From: DASUBN01 sp036000105
Lineage (GTDB): Bacteria > Pseudomonadota > Gammaproteobacteria > Natronospirales > REEB76
Assembly (NCBI GenBank): GCA_036000105.1
Contig: DASYGE010000012.1
Coordinates: 682,001 to 746,000 of the forward strand
DNA: 64,000 bases
Direction: 5' to 3'
The position numbers and the translations under genes were made by a program. Each line of letters opens with the position of its first letter. The stretch's first letter is position 1. The notes below the pieces were generated by a model, which was not told the DNA's origin, did not search any database, and worked only from the letters and a program-made list of their open reading frames with translations. Below are positions 8,527 to 16,351 of the stretch, piece after piece.

Positions 8527-8577
8527 TAAATTTACCGACATGCCGTCAGTCGACCGGACGCGTGCTAGGCTTTAGGC

Positions 8578-8829
8578 ATGAAGAAGAAAGCTCCCGCGAA
8601 GCCCGCTGCGAAGAAAGCCCCAGCCAAGAAGCCGGCGGCGAAGAAGGCCGCGCCTGCCCCCCAGGCGAAGCCGAAACCTGCGTCTCAAGCGAAGCCCAAG
8701 CCCGCTGTTGCCAATCCTGAGCAGCACAAACCGGGCGTGCATATGCCTTCCAAGCCGGCGCCGGCGTATGCGCAGATGATTCAACGCGGTTGGGCTGGCA
8801 AACCTCCGCCTCATAAAATCTCTAAGTAG
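8578..8829 (+). CDS. Lys/Ala/Pro-rich basic protein
   Basis: An 83-residue protein whose first 45 residues are almost only Lys, Ala and Pro in KKAPAK/PAAKKA-type repeats, like histone-H1-like and AlgP-type tails. A short non-repetitive end contains PSKPAPAYAQMIQRGWAGKPPPHK. It is strongly basic, probably disordered, and could bind nucleic acid; that is inference from composition. The low-complexity DNA makes coding statistics unreliable, but the unique C-terminal segment and the position behind a terminator support a real gene. The ribosome site is weak. Confidence 0.6.
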   Translation: MKKKAPAKPAAKKAPAKKPAAKKAAPAPQAKPKPASQAKPKPAVANPEQHKPGVHMPSKPAPAYAQMIQRGWAGKPPPHKISK

Positions 8830-8957
8830 CTAAAAACGATTCTTTTGGCCTAATGGCGGCGTTGCGCTCCGGCTCGCCGTCCTCACGTACTTAAGAGTAC
8901 GCTGCGGCGGCTCGTCCTCGCGCGCCTAGCCCTAGGCCAAAATCGATCGTTTTTAGC
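8829..8957. repeat. 129-bp palindromic element with 12-bp terminal inverted repeats
   Basis: GCTAAAAACGAT (8829-8840) is the exact inverse of 8946-8957. A second pair, TTTTGGCCTA (8843-8852) and TAGGCCAAAA (8933-8942), lies just inside. The core contains CACGTACTTAAGAGTACGCT. It has no coding capacity, so a MITE-like or REP-like element is likely. A related core occurs at 38891-38937. I see no obvious target-site duplication. Confidence 0.75.
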
Positions 8958-9065
8958 GCTCCAGCTAGGCGAGCAGTACACTGAGATCGTTCAAATACAC
9001 GCCAGTAAGCGCCCGCGCAAGAAATATGCGGTTACAAAAATTATCCAGGGACTGAGGAAACGCCA

Positions 9066-9647
9066 ATGACCGAGAGAATCAGGGATAATTCGCTGGAATC
9101 AATAATTGAACTTGACCCCAAATATCATAAGGCTCTCGGTCAATTCATTGAGGCTTATGCAACTTGTGAAATTTATCTCTATTACTTGCTTCAAAAATTC
9201 GCAAAGGTTTCTCCCCAAATAGGCGCTGCCGTTTTTTCGGGCGTGCGGACTGAGCAATCCATAAGTTTCATTCAGCGTATTTGGCAGGTAGAAGATCCCG
9301 GCGAAAATATCCGGAATGAATTAAAAGAAGCAATGGACCAGATGAAGCGAATCAATGAGGCCAGAAATGACATGGTGCATTACGCTTCCGATGTATATTT
9401 TGGCTATGGCCGCATCGTCAGTAATGAAACGCGTGCGCTAACTCCGGATAAAGTCCGCGAACATCGCGTTTCTCCAGAATTGCTTGCGGGAATGCTTCAG
9501 GATTGCTTCAGAATCAGCGCGACATTTGCAAAACATGTGAATCCTGATTCCTATGCGGCTAGTTCTGAATATCTAAGGCACGCATGGAAATATAAATCTC
9601 CCTCAGAGCACGAAGCGTCAGAGAACAAGAACCGTCATAAGGATTAG
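9066..9647 (+). CDS. HEPN-type protein with RNxxxH motif
   Basis: A 193-residue, largely helical soluble protein. EARNDMVHY around residues 99-106 fits the HEPN RNase motif R-x4-H (Arg100, His105). It sits at the end of a long helix, with preceding helices rich in YLYYLLQKF-type residues, as in HEPN folds. HEPN proteins are often RNases in toxin-antitoxin and defence systems. No nucleotidyltransferase (MNT) partner lies next to it. Base composition is clearly AT-richer than the neighbours, suggesting acquisition. The palindromic element at 8829-8957 lies just upstream. The assignment rests on motif and helical pattern. Confidence 0.65.
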   Translation: MTERIRDNSLESIIELDPKYHKALGQFIEAYATCEIYLYYLLQKFAKVSPQIGAAVFSGVRTEQSISFIQRIWQVEDPGENIRNELKEAMDQMKRINEARNDMVHYASDVYFGYGRIVSNETRALTPDKVREHRVSPELLAGMLQDCFRISATFAKHVNPDSYAASSEYLRHAWKYKSPSEHEASENKNRHKD

Positions 9648-9923
9648 CGTGGAGACTTAATGCCTCCATACCTGCTGAGAGCATTTCGTCGCTGACGACT
9701 ATTTCTTGCCCTTCGGCTTCGCTGGCCACACCCTTTTTAGGGTTCGTCGAAGGGCGCGGGCTTTCTGACCGCTTTGCGCGGTGCAGTTTGTTTGCGAGGT
9801 TCTCCATGCTTTGACTCCATCATTTGGTGCGTCAGAGCGTGGGTATGCCAAGTAAACAACACCGCTTTAGGTGCAAGTCCGAAACCAGCTAGTTTTTGAC
9901 GCCATGGGGCGTATAGTCGCGCC

Positions 9924-11387
9924 ATGGAAAGCTCCGCCATGTACCTGGATTTCGAGGCCTGCGAGCGGGTGCGCATGGCCCGTGATGCGCGCTTCGACGG
10001 CCGCTTCTTCATCGGCGTGACCTCCACCGGCATCTACTGCCGGCCCATCTGCCCCGCGCCCCACGCGAAATCCAAGAACGTGAAGTACTACCCCACGGCC
10101 GCCGCCGCAGCGGAAGCGGGCTTCCGGCCCTGCCTCCGTTGCCGCCCGGAAGCGGCCCCCGGTACGCCTGCGTGGCTCGGTACATCCACCACGGTCAGGC
10201 GCGGGCTCAATCTCATCAATGAAGGCGTGCTCGATGCCGTGAGCGTGGAAGAGCTGGCGACGCGCTTAGGCATAGGCGCGCGCCACCTGCATCGTCTCTT
10301 CATCCAGCACGTGGGGGCCTCGCCCATGGCGGTGGCCCAGACGCGCCGGCTGCATTTCGCCAAGCGCCTCATAGACGACACCCGTCTGCCCATGACCGAC
10401 ATCGCGCTCGCGAGCGGCTTCGGCAGCCTGCGCCGCTTCAACGATGCCTTCCATCAGACTTACGGCAAGGCACCGCGGGATCTGCGCCGCGAGCGCCGCA
10501 AGGACGTGCCGGAGAGCGACGCTCTCTGTCTCAAGCTCGCTTATCGCCCGCCCTACGATTGGAACGCGATCCGGGATTTCCTGGCGACCCGTGCCTTGCC
10601 CGGCGTGGAGCGGGTGACGGCGGATAGCTATGCCCGCAGCGTGGAAGTGAACGGCAGCAGCGGTTGGTTCGAGGTGCGGCAGGTGGCTGAGACCCACGCA
10701 CTGGAACTCTCGGTGCACGGCCTCGGTCCCGAGACGCTGTTCACGGTGGTGCGCAAGGTGCGGCATATGTTCGACCTGGTGGCGGACCCGGAAGACGTAC
10801 GCAGCACGCTCAAAGAAGACAAGCTCTTGGCGCCGTTGGTGCGCCGTCGTCCGGGCCTGCGGGTACCGGGGGCCTGGTGCCCTTTCGAACTCTCGGTACG
10901 CGCGGTGCTGGGTCAGCAGGTGAGCGTGGCCGCGGCCCGCACCTTCGCTGCGCGCATCGTGGCGGCCTATGGCCGGCCGCTGCCGGAGCCGGCGGAAGGC
11001 CTCACCCATCTCTTCCCGGAGCCCAAGGCTCTGGTTTCGGCGGATCTCAGCGGCGTGGGCCTGACCGGTGCCCGCGCCCGCACACTCAATGCGCTGGCCG
11101 GCGCGGTGCTGGAAGGCCAGGTCTGCTTCGACACAGCCTCGGCGGAGGAGACCCGCGAAGAGCTGCAGCGCATCCCCGGCATAGGCGCCTGGACCGTGGA
11201 GTACGCGGCCATGCGCGCGCTCGCCGATCCGGATGCGTTCCCGGCGGAGGATTTGATACTGCGCCGCATGGCGGGCAACGGTCACTCGCTCACGGCGAAG
11301 GAGCTCACGAACCGCGCCGAAGCCTGGCGACCCTGGCGGGCCTATGCCGTGTTGCACCTGTGGCGCGCGGCCTCGGACGTCCGATGA
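9924..11387 (+). CDS. Ada N-domain / AraC / AlkA fusion DNA repair protein
   Basis: Three-part alkylation-repair protein. Residues 1-80 form the Ada metal-binding domain with Cys39, Cys43, Cys70 and Cys73 (GIYCRPICP, CLRCRP), which takes methyl groups from DNA phosphotriesters. Residues 85-185 are an AraC-type double helix-turn-helix. Residues 200-487 are an AlkA-type 3-methyladenine glycosylase with the helix-hairpin-helix LQRIPGIGAWTVEYAAMRAL and the following catalytic Asp in FPAEDL. It probably senses methyl damage, activates repair genes and excises alkylated bases. Stop overlaps ogt by 4 bp. Initiation at 9924 or 9939 is possible. Confidence 0.95.
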   Translation: MESSAMYLDFEACERVRMARDARFDGRFFIGVTSTGIYCRPICPAPHAKSKNVKYYPTAAAAAEAGFRPCLRCRPEAAPGTPAWLGTSTTVRRGLNLINEGVLDAVSVEELATRLGIGARHLHRLFIQHVGASPMAVAQTRRLHFAKRLIDDTRLPMTDIALASGFGSLRRFNDAFHQTYGKAPRDLRRERRKDVPESDALCLKLAYRPPYDWNAIRDFLATRALPGVERVTADSYARSVEVNGSSGWFEVRQVAETHALELSVHGLGPETLFTVVRKVRHMFDLVADPEDVRSTLKEDKLLAPLVRRRPGLRVPGAWCPFELSVRAVLGQQVSVAAARTFAARIVAAYGRPLPEPAEGLTHLFPEPKALVSADLSGVGLTGARARTLNALAGAVLEGQVCFDTASAEETREELQRIPGIGAWTVEYAAMRALADPDAFPAEDLILRRMAGNGHSLTAKELTNRAEAWRPWRAYAVLHLWRAASDVR

Positions 11388-11908
11388 GATTCCCCGCCAC
11401 GAGCGTCCCCATGCGGTACCACGTGATGGCCAGTCCCATCGGCGATCTGCTCCTGGGCGGCGACAAGGAGTCGCTGCATCTGGTGCATTTCCAGGGCGGA
11501 CGCCATCCCTTCACCCCGCCCAATGAATGGGCGCAGGACGCCAAACCATTCAAGGAAGCGGTGCGTCAGCTGGACGCCTACTTCGCAGGCTCGCTCAAGG
11601 AGTTCGATCTACCGCTCTCGCCCCGCGGCACCGATTTCCAGATGAAGGTCTGGCGCATGTTGCGCACCATCCCCTACGGCGAGACCTGGTCTTACGGCAA
11701 GCTCGCCCGGCGCATCCAGCGGCCGGATGCGCCGCGGGCCGTGGGCGCGGCCAACGGCCAGAACCCCATCCCCGTGATCATCCCCTGCCACCGGGTCATC
11801 GGCGCTGACGGCTCCCTCACGGGTTTCGGCGGTGGCCTGCCCATCAAGCAGAAGTTGCTGTCATTGGAAGGGGCGCTGCCTGAGGCCGCCCAGTCCAGGC
11901 TGTTCTGA
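11384..11908 (+). CDS. ogt: Methylated-DNA--protein-cysteine methyltransferase
   Basis: Suicide alkyltransferase that removes methyl from O6-methylguanine. The PCHRVIG motif with acceptor Cys135 is present, as are the winged-helix segment with IPYGETWSYGKLA and the RAVGAANGQNP Arg-finger region. It starts within the stop codon of the Ada-AlkA fusion gene (ATGA), so the pair replaces a classical three-domain Ada by splitting its functions. An alternative ATG at 11411 would remove 9 residues and also keeps the full domain. Confidence 0.94.
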   Translation: MRFPATSVPMRYHVMASPIGDLLLGGDKESLHLVHFQGGRHPFTPPNEWAQDAKPFKEAVRQLDAYFAGSLKEFDLPLSPRGTDFQMKVWRMLRTIPYGETWSYGKLARRIQRPDAPRAVGAANGQNPIPVIIPCHRVIGADGSLTGFGGGLPIKQKLLSLEGALPEAAQSRLF

Positions 11909-11986
11909 GGATTCCGTCCGCAACCTTTCGGCCGTTCCGCGCATCTATACCCATGAGGACGCAAGGCGCGCCTCCAGGAGACAGAC

Positions 11987-12184
11987 ATGCGCAGCAGGGT
12001 CAGTGACGGCATCTGGATAGTGATCATGGGCTTGATAGCGCTCACAGCGCTGGCCAGCGCCCTGCCGACGCCACATGCGCCGCGGGTCGTCGTGCATGTA
12101 CGGCTTGCCAAGAACAAGATCCACTCAAGACTGACGACTGGTGAATCTGGAACCGTCTTCGCTCAGGATAAATCGCAGATTTAA
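11987..12184 (+). CDS. Small single-membrane-segment protein
   Basis: A 65-residue ORF with AGGAG 9 bp before the ATG. It has one hydrophobic segment (IWIVIMGLIALTALASAL) and a short basic C-terminal part, so it is probably a small inner-membrane or exported protein. Its stop codon overlaps tail to tail with the stop of the PaiB-like gene. I recognise no family. The good ribosome site and membrane segment are the main support. Confidence 0.45.
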   Translation: MRSRVSDGIWIVIMGLIALTALASALPTPHAPRVVVHVRLAKNKIHSRLTTGESGTVFAQDKSQI

Positions 12185-12822
12185 CGCGAACTACCATCTT
12201 CCCGATATAGTCCGCGCATCAGCTCCAGCATCTCTTTGACGTTGGTGTCGCTGCTCTTGGCGAACTCCCGCAATACGCCCGCCCGGTCCCCGGGCAGGCG
12301 GTTCTGGCTCAGCTTGAACTTGCCCTCGAGCTTCTCTATCTCGATCTCGAAACCTAGGATATGGCCCATGAGCCGCTCCGCATAGGGCTCTGCTTCGCGG
12401 ATGCTCCAGGGCTGCTCGATATAGGCCTCGTGCTCGTCGGTGAGGGTACCGATGAGCCGGAGCAGCGCCGCCGGATCTGAGACGGTCTTAGGCACGCCGT
12501 GGGCATGGATCGCCACGTAGTTCCAAGTAGGCACGTTCTGCGCCGGGTCCAGGTACCAGCGCGGCGACACGTAGGCATCCGGTCCCTTGAATATCACCGT
12601 GGAGGCGGCGCCCGCCTGCAAGGCCGCGCAATGGGGGTTCATGCGCGCCAGATGCGCTTCCAGGGTGCCATGTGGGCCGCGCGTCGCATCCAGGTGGAAG
12701 GGCAGGTGGGTCAGATTGAGTTCACCGTGGAAAGGCGTGACCAGCAGCGCGAAGGGATGGCGACGCAGCGCGGCGTGCATGGCCTTGAGATCGTCGGAAT
12801 GGAAATGGCTGGGCGTATACAT
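12181..12822 (-). CDS. paiB: PaiB-like FMN-binding protein
   Basis: FMN-binding split-barrel protein of the PaiB family (213 aa). In Bacillus, PaiB is described as a negative regulator of sporulation and protease genes; elsewhere these proteins are poorly characterised. Family motifs are MYTPSHF at the N-terminus, HLPFHLDATRGPHGTLEAHLARMNPH, and TWNYVAIHAHG. The C-terminal KLSQNRLPGDRAGV resembles the end of pyridoxamine-oxidase-fold proteins. It is transcribed divergently from the hydroxyacid dehydrogenase (86 bp between starts). Confidence 0.9.
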   Translation of the reverse strand: MYTPSHFHSDDLKAMHAALRRHPFALLVTPFHGELNLTHLPFHLDATRGPHGTLEAHLARMNPHCAALQAGAASTVIFKGPDAYVSPRWYLDPAQNVPTWNYVAIHAHGVPKTVSDPAALLRLIGTLTDEHEAYIEQPWSIREAEPYAERLMGHILGFEIEIEKLEGKFKLSQNRLPGDRAGVLREFAKSSDTNVKEMLELMRGLYREDGSSR

Positions 12823-12908
12823 GGAGGCTCCGCGTGACTCGCATTACATAATCGTCAGTTTGGCCGGTACCGCGAGCGTGTATTATCCCATGCTGCTCAC
12901 CGGGGTGA

Positions 12909-13871
12909 ATGACTTTGAAAGGCGTGTTTCTCGATCTCGATACCGTGGGTTTCCAGGGCGACGTGAAACTGCGCGCCCTGGAGAAAGTGCTGTCCATCCT
13001 GCGGGTGTTCGGCGTCACCCCTGCCGAGAAGGTGGTGGAGAACGTCTCCGACGCGGAAGTGGTGATCCTCAACAAGGTGAAGCTGACGGCGGAGGCCATC
13101 AAGCGCTTCCCGTCGGTGCGCCTCATCTGCGTGGCCGCCACCGGCGTGAACAACGTGGACCTGGCGGCGGCCTGGGAGAAGGGCATAGGCGTCAGCAACG
13201 TGCCCGCCTATTCCACCATGGCCATGGCCCAGCACGTGTTCGCGCTGCTGCTCTCCCTCAACCAGCACCTCAAGGAATACGAAGCGCTCATGCAGCAGGG
13301 CGCCTGGAAGCGTGCGCCGCAGTTCACCCTGCTGGATTACCCGATCCGGGAACTCGCCGGCAAGCGCTTCGGCATCCTGGGTTACGGCAACACCGGCAAG
13401 GCGGTGGGCCGGGTGGCGGAGGCCTTCGGCATGAGCGTGCTGGTGGCGGCCCGCAACAAGGACGACAAACGCCCCGGCCGTTTTCCGCTGGAGGAGTTGC
13501 TGCCCCAGGTGGACGTGCTCAGCATCCATGTGCCGCTCCTGCCCGAGACCCGCGACCTCATCGGCCCCAAGGAACTGACGCTGCTGAAGCCCGAGGCGGT
13601 GCTCATCAACTGCGCCCGGGGCGGCATCGTGGATGAGCGGGCGCTGGCCACCATGCTGCGGGCCGGCCGGCTCGCCGGCGCGGCGGTGGACGTGCTCTCG
13701 GAGGAACCGCCGCTGCACGGCAATCCGCTACTCGACCCCAGTATCCCCAACCTCATCGTCACGCCGCATATCGCCTGGACTTCCCGGGAGGCCCGCCAGC
13801 GGGTGGTGCAGGAGATGGCCCTCAATATCGCGGCGTTCCAAAATGGGGAACTGCGTAATAGGGTTGCTTAG
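12909..13871 (+). CDS. D-2-hydroxyacid dehydrogenase (glycerate dehydrogenase-like)
   Basis: NAD-dependent D-2-hydroxyacid dehydrogenase, 320 aa. The NAD-binding Rossmann motif is GILGYGNTGKAVG. Catalytic Arg is in NCARGGIVDE, Glu in SEEPPL and His in TPHIAWTSREAR. The closest recognisable subgroup is HprA-like hydroxypyruvate/glycerate dehydrogenases, which would place it in glyoxylate or serine metabolism; substrate choice is inference. A GGGGTG precedes the ATG at 12909. Confidence 0.92.
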   Translation: MTLKGVFLDLDTVGFQGDVKLRALEKVLSILRVFGVTPAEKVVENVSDAEVVILNKVKLTAEAIKRFPSVRLICVAATGVNNVDLAAAWEKGIGVSNVPAYSTMAMAQHVFALLLSLNQHLKEYEALMQQGAWKRAPQFTLLDYPIRELAGKRFGILGYGNTGKAVGRVAEAFGMSVLVAARNKDDKRPGRFPLEELLPQVDVLSIHVPLLPETRDLIGPKELTLLKPEAVLINCARGGIVDERALATMLRAGRLAGAAVDVLSEEPPLHGNPLLDPSIPNLIVTPHIAWTSREARQRVVQEMALNIAAFQNGELRNRVA

Positions 13872-13930
13872 GCGCACGTAATCCACGTGCCATGCGCTAG
13901 ACTCATGGGCGCCACCCATGAGGCCCTGAC

Positions 13931-14359
13931 ATGCAACAGATGGCCCCCATCCTCTTCCCCTGCATCGCCATGGTGGCGCTCACGGCTATCGTCTGGCTGC
14001 GCCTGTACTTCGAGCGCATCGGCGAGATGCTCGAGCGGCGGATATCCAGCCAGTCCCTCAGCGATTCCACCAAGGCCCGTGACAGGCTGCAACGCATCAC
14101 CGCCGCCGATAACTTCCGCAATCTCTTCGAGATGCCGGTGCTGTTCTATGCCCTGTGCATCTGCCTCGCCATGACCGGTCTCGCGGGGCCGCTGTTCCTC
14201 ACCGGGGCCTGGACCTATGTGCTCCTGCGCGCCATGCACAGCTTCGTCCACACCACGTATAACCGGGTGATCCACCGTTTCACTGTGTATGCCTTGAGCA
14301 GCCTGCTGCTGTTCTTCCTGTGGGGCGCTTTCGCCTATGAGATGCTGACGGCTGCTTGA
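13931..14359 (+). CDS. MAPEG-family membrane protein
   Basis: Four-helix inner-membrane protein of the MAPEG superfamily (microsomal glutathione transferase and leukotriene synthase relatives), 142 aa. The family fingerprint around the second helix, RITAADNFRNLFEMPVLFYAL, is clear, followed by RAMHSFVHTTYNRVIHR. Bacterial members may conjugate glutathione or detoxify lipid peroxides; no activity can be assigned. It lies 7 bp upstream of a small membrane protein gene. Confidence 0.88.
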   Translation: MQQMAPILFPCIAMVALTAIVWLRLYFERIGEMLERRISSQSLSDSTKARDRLQRITAADNFRNLFEMPVLFYALCICLAMTGLAGPLFLTGAWTYVLLRAMHSFVHTTYNRVIHRFTVYALSSLLLFFLWGAFAYEMLTAA

Positions 14360-14366
14360 GCGGACC

Positions 14367-14720
14367 ATGTACGAATCGCGTCACAAGCCGCCTCTGCCCA
14401 TGCACAAGTTCCTGCTGCGCGTCCTGCTGCACGCGGCGGTCGCCCAGGTGCTGGTGCTCGTCTCCCTCGTCATCGGCATGTGGGGCTATGAATACTATGA
14501 GCACATGGCCTGGCGTGACGCCTTCGTGAACAGCGCCATGCTCCTCGGCGGCATGGGGCCCATGAAGACCGATGGCCTGAGCGATGGGGGCAAGGTGTTC
14601 GCGGGCATCTATGCACTCTATGCCGGGCTCGTGCTGATCCTGGTGCTCGGCATCATCCTCACGCCCGTGATCCATCACGCGTTGCACGTGTTCCACTGGG
14701 AAGACCGGGAAGACAAGTGA
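14367..14720 (+). CDS. Small two-helix membrane protein
   Basis: A 117-residue protein with two hydrophobic segments: about 20-42 (LLHAAVAQVLVLVSLVIGMWGY) and about 83-103 (LYAGLVLILVLGIILTPVIHH). Between them lies a glycine-rich re-entrant-like stretch (LLGGMGPMKTDGLSDGGK), reminiscent of the helix-loop-helix layout of small channel-like proteins but lacking a TVGYG filter. It sits between two MAPEG genes, 7 bp after the first, so probably in the same operon. No family recognised with confidence. Confidence 0.75.
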   Translation: MYESRHKPPLPMHKFLLRVLLHAAVAQVLVLVSLVIGMWGYEYYEHMAWRDAFVNSAMLLGGMGPMKTDGLSDGGKVFAGIYALYAGLVLILVLGIILTPVIHHALHVFHWEDREDK

Positions 14721-14775
14721 GTTAGGCGTGAGCGCGATCTAGTCAGATCCAAATCAACCAACGAGGGAGAAGATC

Positions 14776-15165
14776 ATGACCACTGAATTCCAGGCGCTTG
14801 GTTTGAGTGTCATCCTCGGGCTGGTGCAGCTCGTCCTGGCCGTGTGTTTCGCCATCCGCGACCGCGGCATGTCCTGGGCTTTCAGCCCGCGGGATGCCAG
14901 CCTGGAACCGCTCAAGGGCCTCGCCGGTCGCTTGGACCGCGCGTTCTACAATTTCATGGAGACATTTTGCCTTTTTGCGACACTGGTGCTGGTGGCGAAC
15001 GCCATGGGTGTGCATAACTCCCTCACGGCCTGGGGCGCAGGCTTGTATCTCTGGGCGCGGGTCGCTTATCTACCCATCTACATGGCCGGCGTCCCCGTGC
15101 TGCGCACCCTCACCTGGGGTGTGTCCATCGTGGGCATCGTGCTGTTCCTGGTGGCGCTGTTCTAG
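14776..15165 (+). CDS. MAPEG-family membrane protein, second copy
   Basis: A 129-residue, four-helix MAPEG-type protein. RLDRAFYNFMETFCLFATLVLV is the family signature segment (Arg-x-x-Asn and Glu in helix 2), followed by WARVAYLPIYMAGVPVLRTLTW. It belongs to the bacterial MAPEG subgroup different from the 13931 gene. Preceded by GAGGGAGA. Likely function parallels that gene (membrane-associated detoxification), without direct evidence. Confidence 0.87.
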   Translation: MTTEFQALGLSVILGLVQLVLAVCFAIRDRGMSWAFSPRDASLEPLKGLAGRLDRAFYNFMETFCLFATLVLVANAMGVHNSLTAWGAGLYLWARVAYLPIYMAGVPVLRTLTWGVSIVGIVLFLVALF

Positions 15166-15191
15166 TGCGTTTCCGGCCGGCCTGGGCCAGC

Positions 15192-15228
15192 CGGACATCC
15201 GCGCGAGTATGTACTATAATACTAGTAC
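15192..15228 (+). promoter_or_regulatory. Sigma-70-like promoter with palindrome over the -10 box
   Basis: A consensus TATAAT at 15215-15220 lies 17 bp after CGGACA (15192-15197). The -10 box is embedded in the inverted repeat GTACTA-N6-TAGTAC (15211-15228), a typical operator geometry. It drives the lipoprotein gene at 15259. Confidence 0.55.
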
Positions 15229-15258
15229 TTTGAATGAATACGGTCTGTGGAGGCTGCC

Positions 15259-15795
15259 ATGAAGAAGTTGATGCTCGTGCTGCTACCATTGGTCATCACC
15301 GCCTGCACCACGCAGGCCGATAAGGATTTCGTTCGGCAACCTCAGCATTACGGCTTGTACATCGCCACGGTGAATGTCCAGGCAGATACCGGCATCATGG
15401 TGAAGAACGCCCAGACGGGCGAGATGCTGACCCTCAAGGTCACGCATCAGCTCCATGATGATCTGGGGTATGTGTCTCAGTCACTGCCTGCCGGGCATTA
15501 CCTGCTGGAGTACTACAGCCCGGATGGGGTCCCCACCGACATCACCCCTCTTGAGACCCTCGACGGGTATTTCGACGTGCAGGACGGCTGCTTTAATTAT
15601 GGCGGGCATTACGAGTTCAGCGTGGATGCGAGCGGCAAGGCCAGCTATGCGGATACCACCAGCCTGAAGGATATTGAAGCATTGCCCGAGAATATACGTC
15701 GCCAGGCTGTGGGCCATGACATCTGCTCCGCCGCCATGGGCGAAGCCAATCAGCGGCTGGCTGCTTCGGACGCCGCGGCCCAGCTATCGCTCTAG
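15259..15795 (+). CDS. Lipoprotein, paralogue of the 17607 gene
   Basis: A 178-residue lipoprotein with lipobox VITAC (Cys at residue 16). The mature protein is beta-rich: HYGLYIATVNVQ, LPAGHYLLEYY and YFDVQDGCFNYGGHYEF give an Ig-like or carboxypeptidase-regulatory-like sandwich. It shares with the 17607 product the order (F/V)xxPxxYGLY, G-Y-(x)-(S/E)-L-P-G-x-Y and the motif CFNYGG. Two further cysteines may form a disulfide. The start at 15259 follows GGAGG. A nearly consensus promoter with an operator-like palindrome lies upstream. Function unknown. Confidence 0.85.
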   Translation: MKKLMLVLLPLVITACTTQADKDFVRQPQHYGLYIATVNVQADTGIMVKNAQTGEMLTLKVTHQLHDDLGYVSQSLPAGHYLLEYYSPDGVPTDITPLETLDGYFDVQDGCFNYGGHYEFSVDASGKASYADTTSLKDIEALPENIRRQAVGHDICSAAMGEANQRLAASDAAAQLSL

Positions 15796-15798
15796 GGC

Positions 15799-16236
15799 TT
15801 ACGGCAGCACGATGTTGCGGAATATCTTCCAGTGGCCGTCCGGCTGCTTCACCCAGATGGTGAAGTAGCTGCCGGCCACTTTCTTGCCTGCGCCGGTGAC
15901 CATCGTCGCCTGGCCCCACTCGTAGATGTAGCCGTGATCCTCCACCCGTCTGGTGGTGTGGGCCTCGGCGCTCTTCATCGGACCATTCTGGGTCATCGCT
16001 GCCCTGGTCATGTCGGCGATGGCAGCGAAGCCTGAGAAGCATGTCCCATCGATCTTGCAGAACACCGCATCCGGTGCGTAGGCCGCGAGCACCGTATCCG
16101 CATCACCCTTCTGCATGGCGGTGCCCCAATCCCGGTTGACCTTCTCGATATCGGTGGCTGCCTGATCCGGCACCGCCGCCTGGGCGGCGGACAGGCAGGC
16201 GAGAGACGCACAAAGAAGCAGCACGCGGAGGGTCAT
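15799..16236 (-). CDS. Periplasmic NTF2-like (DUF4440/SnoaL) protein
   Basis: A 145-residue exported protein. The signal peptide (residues 1-20, cleavage after AQA) is followed by a single NTF2-like cone domain: DIEKVNRDWGTAMQKGDADTVLAAYAPDAVF opens the fold and GSYFTIWVKQPDGHWKIFRNI closes it. Such domains occur in isomerases, binding proteins and stress proteins; the catalytic residues of known steroid isomerases are not obvious. It converges with the 15259 lipoprotein gene, leaving 3 bp. Confidence 0.88.
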   Translation of the reverse strand: MTLRVLLLCASLACLSAAQAAVPDQAATDIEKVNRDWGTAMQKGDADTVLAAYAPDAVFCKIDGTCFSGFAAIADMTRAAMTQNGPMKSAEAHTTRRVEDHGYIYEWGQATMVTGAGKKVAGSYFTIWVKQPDGHWKIFRNIVLP

Positions 16237-16351
16237 ATGGTCACCGCTAAGGCTTGCCGGGAGTAAGGCCGCAGTTTAGAGCCAACCGGCGGTATTTCGT
16301 TCCTTCCATCGGTTAGGCTTATGGCCTCTCAAGCACGGACCGGACGCGACC

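Noticed and set aside
8958..9065. GTTCAAATACA before the HEPN gene as a tRNA T-loop
   Set aside because: No acceptor, D or anticodon stems can be formed around it.
9559..9807. 82-residue minus-strand reading frame with a segment VVSDEMLSAGMEAL that looks protein-like
   Set aside because: It overlaps the HEPN-type gene on the opposite strand for 89 bp, and most of it is low-complexity or unlike any family; the resemblance covers only one helix.
12587..13636. 349-codon plus-strand reading frame across paiB and the hydroxyacid dehydrogenase gene
   Set aside because: It is an antisense and out-of-frame shadow of two well-supported genes in GC-rich DNA; its translation is Arg/Gly/Pro-rich without any domain.
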